Positions 35,485-44,730 of a stretch of 64,000 nucleotides of DNA are shown piece by piece. Origin of the DNA: Afifella sp. IM 167 (GTDB lineage: Bacteria > Pseudomonadota > Alphaproteobacteria > Rhizobiales > Afifellaceae). Each line of letters begins with the position of its first letter. The first letter of the stretch is position 1. The notes under the pieces were generated by a model that worked only from the letters and a program-made list of their open reading frames with translations, did no database searches and had not been told where the DNA came from. The position numbers and the translations under genes are program-made. Location: assembly GCF_020144925.1 (NCBI RefSeq), contig NZ_NSLC01000007.1:1-64000 (forward strand), written 5' to 3'.

Positions 35485-35588
35485 GGAGGCTCGCCGGCGA
35501 AGGAGGGTGCTTGCGAGGCGTCTAAGGAATTGCCGCCGGGGATGCTAGTCATCGGCGGCGAAACCGCACCGCCGCAATGGGAAACCGC

Positions 35589-35900
35589 ATGGCCAGCCTC
35601 TTCGACGACCTGCCGCAGGAAGCTCTGGCGGAGGAGATCTTCACGACCCTCCTCTCCCGGCCGGGCGTGCGGATCGAGCGCATCGTCTCCACCGGCCAGG
35701 CGACGCCGGCCGATACGCCCTACGACCAGCCGCACGACGAATGGGTGCTGCTCCTCCGCGGCGCCGCAGGGCTCTGGATAGAGGGCGAAGGCGAAATGGA
35801 GCTGAAGCCCGGCGACCATCTGCTCATCCCGGCGCATCGACGCCACCGCGTGACCCGCACGGACCTGCCGACCGTCTGGCTCGCCATCCATTTCGCTTAA
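35589..35900 (+). CDS. Small cupin-domain protein
   Basis: This single-domain cupin of about 103 residues has the metal-type pattern PHDEWVLLLRGAAGLWIEG, then LKPGDHLLIPAHRRHRV. It may bind a metal through the His and Glu of these motifs. The role is unknown; such proteins are often sugar or stress related. The ATG at 35589 has GGGAAA at a good distance; an ATG four codons earlier is possible. Confidence 0.75.
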   Translation: MASLFDDLPQEALAEEIFTTLLSRPGVRIERIVSTGQATPADTPYDQPHDEWVLLLRGAAGLWIEGEGEMELKPGDHLLIPAHRRHRVTRTDLPTVWLAIHFA

Positions 35901-35990
35901 GAGGGTGCGACGAAGGCGGGGCTTGGCCCGGCGCTATATATTCCCGCTACATTGCGCTCGCCCCGCTATCGGCGACGACAGGAAGACGCG

Positions 35991-36830
35991 ATGTCCAGCA
36001 TTTCCGATGCCCGGATCGAACAGCTTCTGGAGCAGGATGCGCCCTATGGGGACCTCACCACGGAGCTTCTCGGCATCGGCGGCGCGCCAGGCAGGATGAC
36101 CTTCGCGGCGCGCGCCGGGATGGTCGTCGCGGCCAGCGAAGAGGCCGGACGGCTGATCGAAAGAGCGGGCGGAAGGATTCTCGCTCTGACCGCGAGCGGG
36201 GCAAGTCTTCAGGCCGGCGAAGTCTTCCTTGCCGCCGAGGGACCGGCGGCAGCGCTCCACAGGAGCTGGAAGGTGGCGCAGACGCTTGCCGAATACGCTT
36301 CGGGCATCGCAACGCGCGCCCGTCGGATCGTGGAGGCGGCGCGAAGCGCCTCGCCCGGCATCGTCGTCGCCACGACGCGCAAGAATTTTCCCGGCACCAA
36401 GGAGATTTCGATCAAGGCGGCCATGGCCGGCGGGGCCGCCGTGCACCGGCTCGGCCTGTCGGAAACGATCCTCGTCTTTCCCGAGCATCGCGCCTTTCTC
36501 GCCGCTCCGCCCGAAGAATGGCTGGCGGAAATGAAGCGGCGGGCGCCGGAGAAGAAGATCGTCGTGGAGACGGCCGATCCCGACGAGGCAGAGGCGCTCG
36601 CTCGTGCCGGCGCCGACGTCGTGCAACTGGAAAAGCTCACCCCGGACGCGGTGGCGGAGATCGTCGCCCGCCTCGCCGGTCTCTCGCCGCGGCCCGTCGT
36701 CGCGGTCGCCGGCGGCGTCAACGAAGAGAACGCCACCGCCTACGCCGCGACGGGATGCGGGGTGCTCGTCACCTCCGCCCCGTATTTCGGCCGGCCAGCC
36801 GACGTGAAGGTCGTTCTGGAGCGCGCCTGA
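35991..36830 (+). CDS. modD: ModD protein, nicotinate-nucleotide pyrophosphorylase-like
   Basis: This 279-residue homologue of quinolinate phosphoribosyltransferase (NadC) has PYGDLTTELLGI at the start, then EYASGIATRARRIV and TTRKNFPGTKEISIKAAMAGG. The phrase KNFPGTK is characteristic of ModD proteins, found near molybdate transport genes. NadC instead has a TRKTxPGLR-type sequence. Whether it acts on a base or on molybdate homeostasis is unknown. There is no molybdate transporter in this window. The ATG at 35991 follows AGGAAG. Confidence 0.8.
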   Translation: MSSISDARIEQLLEQDAPYGDLTTELLGIGGAPGRMTFAARAGMVVAASEEAGRLIERAGGRILALTASGASLQAGEVFLAAEGPAAALHRSWKVAQTLAEYASGIATRARRIVEAARSASPGIVVATTRKNFPGTKEISIKAAMAGGAAVHRLGLSETILVFPEHRAFLAAPPEEWLAEMKRRAPEKKIVVETADPDEAEALARAGADVVQLEKLTPDAVAEIVARLAGLSPRPVVAVAGGVNEENATAYAATGCGVLVTSAPYFGRPADVKVVLERA

Positions 36831-36845
36831 GAAAGGCGCAACGGC

Positions 36846-36956
36846 TCAGAGGCGCTCGCCGACGTCGATCCGATTGCCGTCGGGATCGGCAAGAACGAAA
36901 GCCCGCTGCCCCGATCCAGCCAGAGACGCCGCCGGGCCGAGCGAGGCGAAGCTCAT
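36846..36956 (-). pseudogene. C-terminal remnant of a VOC (glyoxalase-fold) protein
   Basis: The minus strand encodes 36 residues ending FVLADPDGNRIDVGERL before a stop. This is the characteristic last strand of VOC/glyoxalase-family proteins, with the DPDGN turn. No N-terminal domain is present: only 38 bases separate it from the ArsC/Spx-like stop. It is a gene remnant left after deletion, wedged between two convergent genes. Confidence 0.6.
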
Positions 36957-36994
36957 GCCGGAGCGGGCTTGCGCCCGCCCTTGCGTTTCGTGGC

Positions 36995-37342
36995 CTATTT
37001 CAGCGCTGCCTCGTATTCGGCCGGCTTGAAGCCGACGAGCAATTCGCCGCCCTTCTCCAGCACCGGGCGCCTGATCATCGAAGGATTTTCCAGCATCAGG
37101 CCGATGGCCTTTGCCTCGTCGAGCCCTTCCTTGTCGGCTTCCGGCAGCTTGCGGAAGGTCGTGCCGGCGCGGTTGATAAGCTTCTCCCAGCCCACCTTTC
37201 CGGCCCAGCCTCGCAGCTTGTCCCGTTCGATGCCGGCGCTCTTGTAGTCGTGGAAGGCATAATCGACGCCGTTCTCCTCAAGCCAGGCGCGCGCCTTCTT
37301 CATCGTGTCGCAGTTCCTGATGCCGTAGATCGTGACCGACAT
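36995..37342 (-). CDS. ArsC/Spx-family reductase-like protein (YffB type)
   Basis: This 115-residue thioredoxin-fold protein has a single N-terminal cysteine (GIRNCDTMKKARAWL) and the ArsC family motif MIRRPVLEKGG with its Arg. The one-Cys NCDT motif and length match the YffB group, whose members probably use glutathione; arsenate activity is uncertain. There are no arsenic genes nearby. Confidence 0.85.
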   Translation of the reverse strand: MSVTIYGIRNCDTMKKARAWLEENGVDYAFHDYKSAGIERDKLRGWAGKVGWEKLINRAGTTFRKLPEADKEGLDEAKAIGLMLENPSMIRRPVLEKGGELLVGFKPAEYEAALK

Positions 37343-37527
37343 GTCGTCCCCGTTTCCTGTGCCGTCCGGGTGTTAGCGCAATCGGGCGCAAGCGGCACCG
37401 TCTTCCCCTCACCTTCCCCAGCTGACGCCCGCAAGAGCGGCGGCAGGCAAAACCATTCGGTACCGTTTCCGGCCACGCCCGGTTCGGTCCCTTCGCCCCG
37501 AGCCTCCGCGGCAAGACGCCGATTTCT

Positions 37528-37554
37528 CTTTGACAATGATGGACTTGCTTTGAC
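37528..37554 (+). repeat. Direct repeat CTTTGAC, 20-base period, upstream of TetR gene
   Basis: Two copies of CTTTGAC start 20 bases apart, in phase on the helix, 26 bases before the tetR ATG. The first copy contains a perfect TTGACA hexamer. They could be a -35 element, regulator half-sites, or chance. The rest of the 237-base gap from the ArsC-like gene holds nothing I recognise. Confidence 0.35.
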
Positions 37555-37579
37555 GGGCCGCGCTCGTCACACTCGCGTG

Positions 37580-38275
37580 ATGGAAAGCAAAGCAGAAAGC
37601 TGCGCCGAAGAAGCGCCGGCATCGTGCCGCATCGTCCCGCGGCTCGGACGACCGAGAAAAGGCACCGCCGACCTCGTGACCGAGAAGATCGTATCGGTCG
37701 CGACCACCCTCTTCCTCGACCAGGGCTTCGCGGCGACCAACATGGACGCGGTGGCGGCCACGGCCCGCAGCTCAAAGCGCACGCTCTATGCGCGCTTTCC
37801 CTCCAAGGACGCGCTGTTCAAGACCGTCATCCTGAATTTCATGCAGGAACGGTTGCGCATCGTCGTCTCGGCCAAGCCGCAGAGCGACGATTTCAGCGAG
37901 ATCCTCTACGTGACGGGAGAGCGCATCCTCGAACTCACCCTGACCGCGGACGTCATCAAGCTCTACCGCCTCCTCGTCTGCGAGAGCGAGAAGTTCCCGG
38001 AGCTTGCCGGCATCTTCGAGGAGACGGCTACCGCGCCTCTCTTCGCGTATCTGGAAGGCCTCCTCCGCGAGGCGGAAGGTCGCGGGATCGCGCTCTCTGG
38101 CGACATCCCGACGCTTGCCGAGCAGTTCGTCGCGCTGGTGCTGGAACGCTGCTTCCGGCGCGTGGCGCTGGGCCTCAGCCCGGTCGAAGTTACCGACAAA
38201 ATGCGCAGCGAACTTCGCGATTCCGTTAGGCTTTTTCTCCATGGTTGCATCGAGGCCACGCCGCAAAACTCCTGA
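37580..38275 (+). CDS. TetR-family transcriptional regulator
   Basis: This 231-residue regulator has an N-terminal TetR helix-turn-helix (residues about 25-75, with FLDQGFAATNMDAVAATARSS and TLYARFPSKDALF) preceded by a basic LGRPRKG. The C-terminal domain resembles the AefR-like group, which often controls efflux or stress genes. The target is unknown; the next gene is an alpha/beta-hydrolase lipoprotein on the same strand. Confidence 0.88.
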   Translation: MESKAESCAEEAPASCRIVPRLGRPRKGTADLVTEKIVSVATTLFLDQGFAATNMDAVAATARSSKRTLYARFPSKDALFKTVILNFMQERLRIVVSAKPQSDDFSEILYVTGERILELTLTADVIKLYRLLVCESEKFPELAGIFEETATAPLFAYLEGLLREAEGRGIALSGDIPTLAEQFVALVLERCFRRVALGLSPVEVTDKMRSELRDSVRLFLHGCIEATPQNS

Positions 38276-38376
38276 GCGGAGCTGCGCGGTGCGGTCTTTC
38301 GGCCTGTTCGCTTCCGGCGTACGGGTACGACCAAGTTTGATTTTTGCCGCCGTCGGGGAAGGTTCAGGGGCCGGGG

Positions 38377-39600
38377 ATGCAATACGAGCTTACCATGGGA
38401 ACATGGCAGGCCGGGACAGCCGCAAGCTGCGCAACAGTAGCCGAGCGGCGGGCACGGCGCGTGCCCTCCTTTCTTCCCGCTTTCCTGCTTCTCGTGCTCA
38501 CCGGCCTCCTCGCAGGCTGCGTGACGCATGGCAACGAGGCGCTGGTGCCGGTCGCTGCCACCGTGCCGGGCGCCGAGCGGGTCACCATCCACGTCGCGAC
38601 CACCCGCTCCCCGGTCGAGGGCGAGCCGCATTATTTCGGAGCGGGCCGCTCCGATGAGCTGCGCTACGCGCGCTACGTCATCTCCGTGCCGCCGGGCCAC
38701 AAGCCCCCCGACATCGAGTGGCCACAGGGCCGCCCCGATCCGCGCAAGAATTTCGTCGTCGTCAGCGCGACGCAGCTTTCGGAAAAGGAGTTCTTCCGCT
38801 CGCTCGACGATTATTCCAAGAGCGGGGACTGGGTCGGAAGGCCCGATGCCGGCATCTTCGTCCACGGCTACAACAACACCCAGGCGGAAGCGCTTTTCCG
38901 GGTCGCCCAGCTCGCCGCGGACGCCACGACCGGGGGCGTGCCGATCCTCTTCTCATGGCCGTCGCAGGGCAGCGCGCCGGGCTATCTGGCCGACCGCGAT
39001 TCCGCCGCCTTCTCGCGCGACGCCCTCGCCAAGTTCCTGACGCAGGTGAGCCAGCGGCGCGGCCTCGACGAGGTCACGGTGATCGGCCACAGCATGGGGG
39101 CATGGCTGACCGCCGAGGCGCTCAGGACGCTGCGCCTTGCCGGCAAGGAGCGTGTCTTCGGCGGGCTCGACAAGGTGGTGCTCGCCTCGGCCGACATCGA
39201 CGTCGACGTGTTCACCAAGCAGATGGAAGTCATCGGCCCGCTCAGGCCGCCGCTGACCGTCCTGACCTCCCCGAACGACAGGGCGCTGCGCATTTCGGGC
39301 CGCATCGCCGGCAACCACACGCGGGTCGGCGAGGTCCGTGTCGACGATCCTGAGGTACAGGCGCTGGCGAGACGCCTCGGCATCGTCATCATCGACATAT
39401 CCTCGCTGAAATCGGCCGATTCCATGGGGCACGACCAGTTCATCACGCTGGCGGGCTACGCGCGCTCCATGGGCGATCCAGGCGGCGAGCCCCTCGCGGG
39501 CGACTTCGGCCGGGCCGGTGCCTTCGTCTTGAACACCGTCGGCACGACCGTCTCCACGCCGTTCGTCTGGGCCGCGAACGCCGTCAGTCCGGGCATGTAG
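38377..39600 (+). CDS. DUF900-type alpha/beta hydrolase, probable lipoprotein
   Basis: This protein of about 407 residues has a hydrophobic leader ending in LLAGC, a lipobox, so it is probably lipid-anchored. The hydrolase domain has the oxyanion segment IFVHGYNNT and the nucleophile elbow VIGHSMGAWL, the pattern of DUF900 proteins, with a late His in GHDQF. The natural substrate is unknown. The start is uncertain: ATG at 38377 or 38395, or GTG at 38461, would all keep the lipobox. Confidence 0.82.
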   Translation: MQYELTMGTWQAGTAASCATVAERRARRVPSFLPAFLLLVLTGLLAGCVTHGNEALVPVAATVPGAERVTIHVATTRSPVEGEPHYFGAGRSDELRYARYVISVPPGHKPPDIEWPQGRPDPRKNFVVVSATQLSEKEFFRSLDDYSKSGDWVGRPDAGIFVHGYNNTQAEALFRVAQLAADATTGGVPILFSWPSQGSAPGYLADRDSAAFSRDALAKFLTQVSQRRGLDEVTVIGHSMGAWLTAEALRTLRLAGKERVFGGLDKVVLASADIDVDVFTKQMEVIGPLRPPLTVLTSPNDRALRISGRIAGNHTRVGEVRVDDPEVQALARRLGIVIIDISSLKSADSMGHDQFITLAGYARSMGDPGGEPLAGDFGRAGAFVLNTVGTTVSTPFVWAANAVSPGM

Positions 39601-39757
39601 GCGTCTTTCAGCCGGCGGCGCTCGCCCCCGAGGAAATCGCAGCCCCTTCACAAATATAGATTGCCGCGACATCTCTATTTTACTTCTGATTGCGGCGCCA
39701 GACCTCCACATCCGGCCGTTGCGCGGGGCGAAATCAGACGAAATCTAAAGTAAACAG

Positions 39758-39775
39758 CCTCGAGCAAGCTCGAGG
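39758..39775. repeat. Perfect 18-bp palindrome upstream of the PAS-PAS chemoreceptor
   Basis: CCTCGAGC-AA-GCTCGAGG is a perfect inverted repeat 38 bases before the chemoreceptor ATG. A direct repeat GAAATC-N4-GAAATC lies about 12 bases upstream of it (39730-39745). Together they look like regulator-binding or RNA-hairpin elements in an otherwise empty 213-base gap. Confidence 0.4.
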
Positions 39776-39813
39776 TGAGACCTGTCCGCGACACCGCAGG
39801 ACGGACAACACCG

Positions 39814-41295
39814 ATGCATTTTCCCTGGAATGCGCAGACGCTGCGCGACAAGTTCCGGTCGCTCGATCGCTCGCAGGCGATCATCGAATTCGAGCTCGAC
39901 GGAACGATCATCACCGCCAATCAGAACTTCCTCGAAGCCCTCGGCTACACCCTCGAGGAAATCAAGGGCAAGCACCACAGCCTCTTCGTGGACGCCGCCG
40001 AGGCCAAGTCTCCCGCATACGCCAAGTTCTGGGAAACGCTCCGCCGCGGCGAGTACATGAGCGCCGAATTCCGGCGCATCGGCAAGGGCGGACGCGAGGT
40101 CTGGATCCAAGCTTCCTACAATCCGGTCCTCGGCTCGGACGGCAAGCCCTACCGCGTGATGAAGCTCGCCACCGACGTCACCACCGCGAAGCTGAAGAGC
40201 TTCGACTTCGAATGCCAGATCGCGGCCATCGGCAAGTCGCAGGCCGTGATCGAGTTTCAGCTCGACGGGACGATCACCACTGCCAACCAGAACTTCCTCA
40301 AGGCGCTCGGCTACACGATGGAGGAAATCAAGGGCCGGCATCACTCGATGTTCGTCGAGACGGCATATGCGAACTCGGCCGAATACCGGCATTTCTGGGA
40401 GGCGCTGCGCCGCGGCGAATTCCAGGCCGCCGAATACAAGCGCATCGGCAAGGGTGGCCGGGAGGTCTGGATCCAGGCGTCCTACAACCCGATCCTCGAC
40501 AGCGAGGGCCGGCCGCTCAAGGTCGTCAAATTCGCCTCCGACATCACGGCCCAGGTCGAGGACAGGATGCGCCGCGCGCAGGCGCAGAAGATGATCGACG
40601 CCGATCTCGGCGAGATCATGCAGACCGTCGATCTGGCGAACCAGCAGGCCGCCAGCGCCGCGAGCGCCTCCACGCAGACCTCCACCAACGTCCAGTCCGT
40701 CGCCTCCGGCGCCGAGGAGATGGCTGCCTCGGTCTCCGAGATCAGCCGGCGGGTCAGCGAGGCCCTCGACATTTCCGTCGGCGCCGTCAGGCAGACGGAG
40801 GAGACGAACCAGATCATCTCCGGTCTCGCCTCCTCGGCACAGCAGATCGGCAAGATCGTCGACCTCATCAACGACATCGCCGCCCAGACCAACCTGCTTG
40901 CGCTCAACGCCACCATCGAGGCGGCACGCGCGGGCGAAGCCGGCAAGGGCTTCGCGGTCGTCGCCGCGGAGGTGAAGGAGCTTGCCGGGCAGACGGCCAA
41001 GGCCACCGGCGAGATCAGCGCCCAGATCGCCGAGGTGCAGAATTCGACGGGCAGCGCGGTCGGCGCGATCGAGATGATCTCCCGCGTCATCGGCCAGCTG
41101 AGCGAGATTTCCGCGGGCATTTCGGCGGCCGTCGAGGAGCAGAGCGCGGTGACGCAGGAGATTTCCTCCAACATGCATGTCGCCGCGCAGGGCGTCGCCT
41201 CGATCAGCGAGAACATGAGCCAGATCGCTGCCAGCACGCAGCAGATCGACGCCGCCACGCGCAAGGTGAAGGAGGCCTCGCGCGCCATCGCCTGA
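39814..41295 (+). CDS. Soluble methyl-accepting chemotaxis protein with tandem PAS domains
   Basis: This 493-residue protein has no hydrophobic segment and no HAMP. Residues about 15-125 and 138-250 are two PAS domains that are near-copies (both with [15 protein letters not shown] and [15 protein letters not shown]). The C-terminal half is an MCP signalling domain with the hairpin tip [25 protein letters not shown]. Similar cytoplasmic PAS-MCPs such as BdlA and Aer2 sense redox or ligand through the PAS cofactor. It signals to CheA/CheW, which are not in this window. Confidence 0.9.
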   Translation: MHFPWNAQTLRDKFRSLDRSQAIIEFELDGTIITANQNFLEALGYTLEEIKGKHHSLFVDAAEAKSPAYAKFWETLRRGEYMSAEFRRIGKGGREVWIQASYNPVLGSDGKPYRVMKLATDVTTAKLKSFDFECQIAAIGKSQAVIEFQLDGTITTANQNFLKALGYTMEEIKGRHHSMFVETAYANSAEYRHFWEALRRGEFQAAEYKRIGKGGREVWIQASYNPILDSEGRPLKVVKFASDITAQVEDRMRRAQAQKMIDADLGEIMQTVDLANQQAASAASASTQTSTNVQSVASGAEEMAASVSEISRRVSEALDISVGAVRQTEETNQIISGLASSAQQIGKIVDLINDIAAQTNLLALNATIEAARAGEAGKGFAVVAAEVKELAGQTAKATGEISAQIAEVQNSTGSAVGAIEMISRVIGQLSEISAGISAAVEEQSAVTQEISSNMHVAAQGVASISENMSQIAASTQQIDAATRKVKEASRAIA

Positions 41296-41408
41296 TGCCC
41301 GCAAGGACGCGCCCCTTTCGCAGACCATCGGCTTCAGATCGGGATTTTGCATCGGCGGGCGTACTCCACCTTGGAGCGCGCGCAACCCGCCGGTAGTCTT
41401 TCGGCCTG

Positions 41409-42809
41409 ATGAGCTACCGCACGACCATTGAGGGCACCCTCTTCCGCTTTGACGGCCTGAAGTCGCTGCTCGCGAAGGCATCGCCGGAGCGTTCGGGCGA
41501 CCAGCTTGCCGGCATCGCAGCGGAAGGGCCGGTGGAGCGCCTCGCGGCGCAGATGACGCTCGCCGAGGTTCCGTTGAGAGACTTCCTCTCGCAGGAGCTG
41601 ATCCCTTCGGAGACCGACGAGGTCTCGCGCCTCATCGCCGCGCAGCACGATACGGCGGCCTTCGCGCCGCTCGCCTCGCTCACCGTCGGCGAACTCCGCG
41701 AATGGCTGCTCGATCCGGCGATGGGCCCGGCGATGCTGGAGGCCGTGACATTCGGGCTGACGCCGGAAATGGTCGCCGCCGTTTCCAAGATCATGCGCAT
41801 CAAAGACCTCATCGCGGTGGCGGCGAAGCGCGAGGTGGTGACCCGCTTTCGCACCACGATCGGCCTTTCCGGCCGGCTGTCGACGCGCAACCAGCCCAAC
41901 CATCCGACCGACGACAGCCTCGGCATCGCCCTTTCCGCCATCGACGGCCTGCTGCTCGGCTCGGGCGATGCGGTGATCGGCGTCAATCCGGCGACCGATA
42001 CGGCCAGCGACTACATCCGCATCGTCCATCTCCTGGAGGAGCTGCGCGAGCGGCTCGCCGTGCCGACGCAGAGCTGCTGCCTCGGCCATGTCACGGTGGC
42101 GCTGAAGGCGATGGAAAGGGGCGCGCCGGTCGACCTCGTCTTCCAGTCGATCGCGGGCTCGCAGAAGGCGAATGAAGGCTTCGGCGTCGACATCGCGGTG
42201 CTCAGGGAAGCCGCGGATGCGGTTCGCTCGCTCGGCCGCGCGCCGGAGGGGGCGAACCTCATGTATTTCGAGACGGGACAGGGCGCGGCGCTTTCCGCCG
42301 ATGCGCATTTCGGCGTCGACCAGCAGACGATGGAAGCGCGCGCCTATGCGCTGGCGCGGGAATTCTCGCCGCTGCTCGTCAACACCGTGGTCGGCTTCAT
42401 CGGCCCGGAATACCTCTTCGACGGCAAGCAGATCATCCGCGCCGGACTGGAGGACCATTTCTGCGGCAAGCTCCTCGGCCTGCCGATGGGCGTCGACGTC
42501 TGCTACACGAACCACGCCGACGCCGATCAGGAGGACATGGACGTGCTCCTGACGCTGCTATGCGCGGCCGGCGTCAATTTCGTCATCACCGTGCCGGGCG
42601 CCGACGACGTGATGCTGAACTACCAGTCGCTTTCGCATCAGGACGCGGTCTATGCGCGCGAGACGCTGCGAAAGCCCCCTGCACCGGAGTTCGAAACCTG
42701 GCTCCGGGAGATCGGCCTCATCGACGCGGCCGGGATGATGGCGCAGGGCCCGGACCTCCTGACGGCAAGGCTCAAGGGCTCGCGCCTTCTGGAGCACATC
42801 GCGCCATGA
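41409..42809 (+). CDS. eutB: Ethanolamine ammonia-lyase large subunit EutB
   Basis: This is the adenosylcobalamin-dependent large subunit, 466 residues. Characteristic stretches include NQPNHPTDD, QSCCLGHVTVALKAMERG and GLPMGVDVCYTNHADADQEDM. With EutC it converts ethanolamine to acetaldehyde and ammonia. It overlaps eutC by ATGA. No microcompartment, EutA or EutJ genes accompany it, so this is a minimal EutBC unit. I saw no cobalamin riboswitch in the 113 bases upstream. Confidence 0.95.
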   Translation: MSYRTTIEGTLFRFDGLKSLLAKASPERSGDQLAGIAAEGPVERLAAQMTLAEVPLRDFLSQELIPSETDEVSRLIAAQHDTAAFAPLASLTVGELREWLLDPAMGPAMLEAVTFGLTPEMVAAVSKIMRIKDLIAVAAKREVVTRFRTTIGLSGRLSTRNQPNHPTDDSLGIALSAIDGLLLGSGDAVIGVNPATDTASDYIRIVHLLEELRERLAVPTQSCCLGHVTVALKAMERGAPVDLVFQSIAGSQKANEGFGVDIAVLREAADAVRSLGRAPEGANLMYFETGQGAALSADAHFGVDQQTMEARAYALAREFSPLLVNTVVGFIGPEYLFDGKQIIRAGLEDHFCGKLLGLPMGVDVCYTNHADADQEDMDVLLTLLCAAGVNFVITVPGADDVMLNYQSLSHQDAVYARETLRKPPAPEFETWLREIGLIDAAGMMAQGPDLLTARLKGSRLLEHIAP

Positions 42810-43582
42810 CCTCCGAGATCCTGCCCAGGCGCGCGCTGCAGCTCGGCGACCTGAAGCATCTGACGCAGGCGCGGATCGCGCTCGGGCGGCCCGGTGCCTC
42901 CGTGCCGACGAAGGCCGAGCAGCGCTTCCTGATGGACCATGCCCGGGCGCGCGCCGCCGTATGGACAGAGGTCGACTTCGACGCGCTGGCAGAGAAGCTG
43001 AAGGAGGCCGGCTTCGAAAGTGTCCGGGTGACGAGCGAGGCGAAGGACCGGGCCGAATATGTCCGCCGGCCCGACCTCGGCCGCCGCCTGTCGAGGGCTT
43101 CGCAAGAGGCCCTGCCCGCCGCAGGATCGGACGTCGCACTCGTCATCGCCGACGGGCTTTCGGCCTCCGCGGTGGAGATCAACGCCCTGCCCGTCGCGCT
43201 GGAACTGGCAAAGAAGCTCAAGGCCGAGGGATTATCGCTCGGCCCCGTGGTGCTTGCCGAGAACGGACGGGTCGCGATCGGCGATCCGATCGGCGAAAGG
43301 CTGAAGGCGAAGGTGAGCCTCGTTCTCATCGGCGAGCGGCCCGGCCTTTCGGCGGCCGACAGTCTGGGAGCCTATCTCACCTTCGATCCGAGACCGGGAA
43401 CGCCGGATTCAAGGCGCAACTGCATCTCCAACATCCGCGCCGGCGGGCTTGCCGCAGAGCGGGCGGCGGAGGCGATCTTTCGCCTTGCCGCCCTGATGTT
43501 GAAGGCGAAGGCCAGCGGCGTCGCCCTCTCGGCGATGGAGAGCGCGCTGGCCAACGATCCCGGCCCGGCGGAGGCCGGCTAG
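42806..43582 (+). CDS. eutC: Ethanolamine ammonia-lyase small subunit EutC
   Basis: This 258-residue small subunit forms the B12 site with EutB. Family landmarks are VRRPDLGRRLS, VIADGLSASAVEINALP, VLIGERPGLSAADSLGAYLTF and SRRNCISNIRAGGL. The ATG at 42806 overlaps the eutB stop. It ends convergently with the dmeF gene, overlapping by four bases. Confidence 0.95.
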   Translation: MTSEILPRRALQLGDLKHLTQARIALGRPGASVPTKAEQRFLMDHARARAAVWTEVDFDALAEKLKEAGFESVRVTSEAKDRAEYVRRPDLGRRLSRASQEALPAAGSDVALVIADGLSASAVEINALPVALELAKKLKAEGLSLGPVVLAENGRVAIGDPIGERLKAKVSLVLIGERPGLSAADSLGAYLTFDPRPGTPDSRRNCISNIRAGGLAAERAAEAIFRLAALMLKAKASGVALSAMESALANDPGPAEAG

Positions 43583-44730
43583 GCCGCCGCCCTCGCCTCC
43601 TGCACCTCGACGGTGAGGTGCGAGAGTTCGCGGATATGCGCGAGCTTGGCCTTGTACTCGGCCGGCAGCCTCGGCCTGGCGGAGAAGAGCGAGACGATCG
43701 CGGCGTAATGGCCGGGCCCCACCTGCCAGACATGCAGGTCGGTGATGCGGTCGCCGGCGACCTCGAGCTCCTTGCGAATCTCACCGGTCAGGTCGCTCTC
43801 TTCCGGCACGACATCGAGCAGGACGGCGCCTGCGTCGCGGATGAGACCCCAGGACCAGCGCGCAATCACCAGCGCGCCGACGATGCCCATCGCCGCATCG
43901 GCCCAGATCCAGCCATTCATGCGGCCGAGCAGGAGGGCCGCGATCGCCAGCACGGAGGTGAGCGCGTCGGCCATCACATGCAGATAGGCGCCGCGAAGGT
44001 TGTTGTCGCGCGCACCCGTCTTGGCGGCAGGCGCGTCGCTGTGGGCACCATGCGCATGGCCTTCATCGCCATGCGGATGGGGGTGGTCGTGGTCATGCGG
44101 ATGAGGATGGGGATGATCGTGGCCGTGCTCCGCATGCGCGTGGTCGGCATGCGCGGCGTGCGCGTGACCATGAGCGCCGTGGCCATGAGAGCCGTGGCCA
44201 TGGGATCCGTGGCCGTGGCCATGCCCGTGATGGTGCGTGTGGTCGTCCTTCAGAAGCCAGGCGCAGACGATGTTGACGATGAGGCCGATGACGGCAACGG
44301 CGATCGCCTGGTCGAAGCTGATCTGCACCGGGCTGAGCAAGCGCCCGAAGCTCTCCCAGCCGATGAGCAGGGCGACCAGCGCCAGGACGACCGCGGAACC
44401 GAAGCCGGCGAGATCGCCGAGCTTGCCCGTGCCGAACGTGAAGCGCGGATCGCGCGCGTGGCGGCGGGCATAAAGATAGGCCAGCGCGGTGATCATCAGC
44501 GCGGCGGCATGGGTCGACATGTGCCAGCCATCGGCGATCAGCGCCATGGAGCCGTAGATCGATCCGGCGGCGATTTCGATCACCATCATCGTGGCGGTGA
44601 TGGCGATCACCAGCCACACCCGGCGCTCGTTGCGCTCATGCCTCTCGCCGAGAAAGACGTGCTCGTGCGTGAGCGCGCCAATGTCCTTGGCCATCTGCGA
44701 TTCCTTTCCTGCACCGGATGCGGCGTTCAT
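43579..44730 (-). CDS. dmeF: Cobalt/nickel cation-diffusion-facilitator exporter DmeF
   Basis: This 383-residue CDF exporter has six hydrophobic segments, metal-site residues in TM2 (IADGWHMSTH) and TM5 (LHVMADALTS), and a cytoplasmic C-terminal domain. Between TM4 and TM5, residues 164-230 contain about 30 histidines, interspersed with Gly, Ala, Asp and Pro. This very long loop is typical of DmeF-type Co/Ni exporters. The ATG overlaps the dmeR stop, so the two form one operon. Confidence 0.9.
   Translation of the reverse strand: MNAASGAGKESQMAKDIGALTHEHVFLGERHERNERRVWLVIAITATMMVIEIAAGSIYGSMALIADGWHMSTHAAALMITALAYLYARRHARDPRFTFGTGKLGDLAGFGSAVVLALVALLIGWESFGRLLSPVQISFDQAIAVAVIGLIVNIVCAWLLKDDHTHHHGHGHGHGSHGHGSHGHGAHGHAHAAHADHAHAEHGHDHPHPHPHDHDHPHPHGDEGHAHGAHSDAPAAKTGARDNNLRGAYLHVMADALTSVLAIAALLLGRMNGWIWADAAMGIVGALVIARWSWGLIRDAGAVLLDVVPEESDLTGEIRKELEVAGDRITDLHVWQVGPGHYAAIVSLFSARPRLPAEYKAKLAHIRELSHLTVEVQEARAAA

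Noticed and set aside
35532-35559. Inverted repeat GCCGCCG-N14-CGGCGGC upstream of the cupin gene as an operator
   Set aside because: The arms are simple GC words expected by chance at this composition, and no regulator gene is adjacent.
37300-37536. A small minus-strand gene between the ArsC-like and TetR genes
   Set aside because: The frame has no recognisable domain or ribosome binding site and overlaps the ArsC-like gene; the region looks non-coding.
41296-41408. Cobalamin riboswitch upstream of eutB
   Set aside because: No B12-box-like sequence or long structured leader is visible in the 113-base gap.
44040-44230. Tandem DNA repeat or CRISPR-like array
   Set aside because: The repeated CATG/GTGG words encode the His-rich loop of DmeF in frame; there are no spacers.
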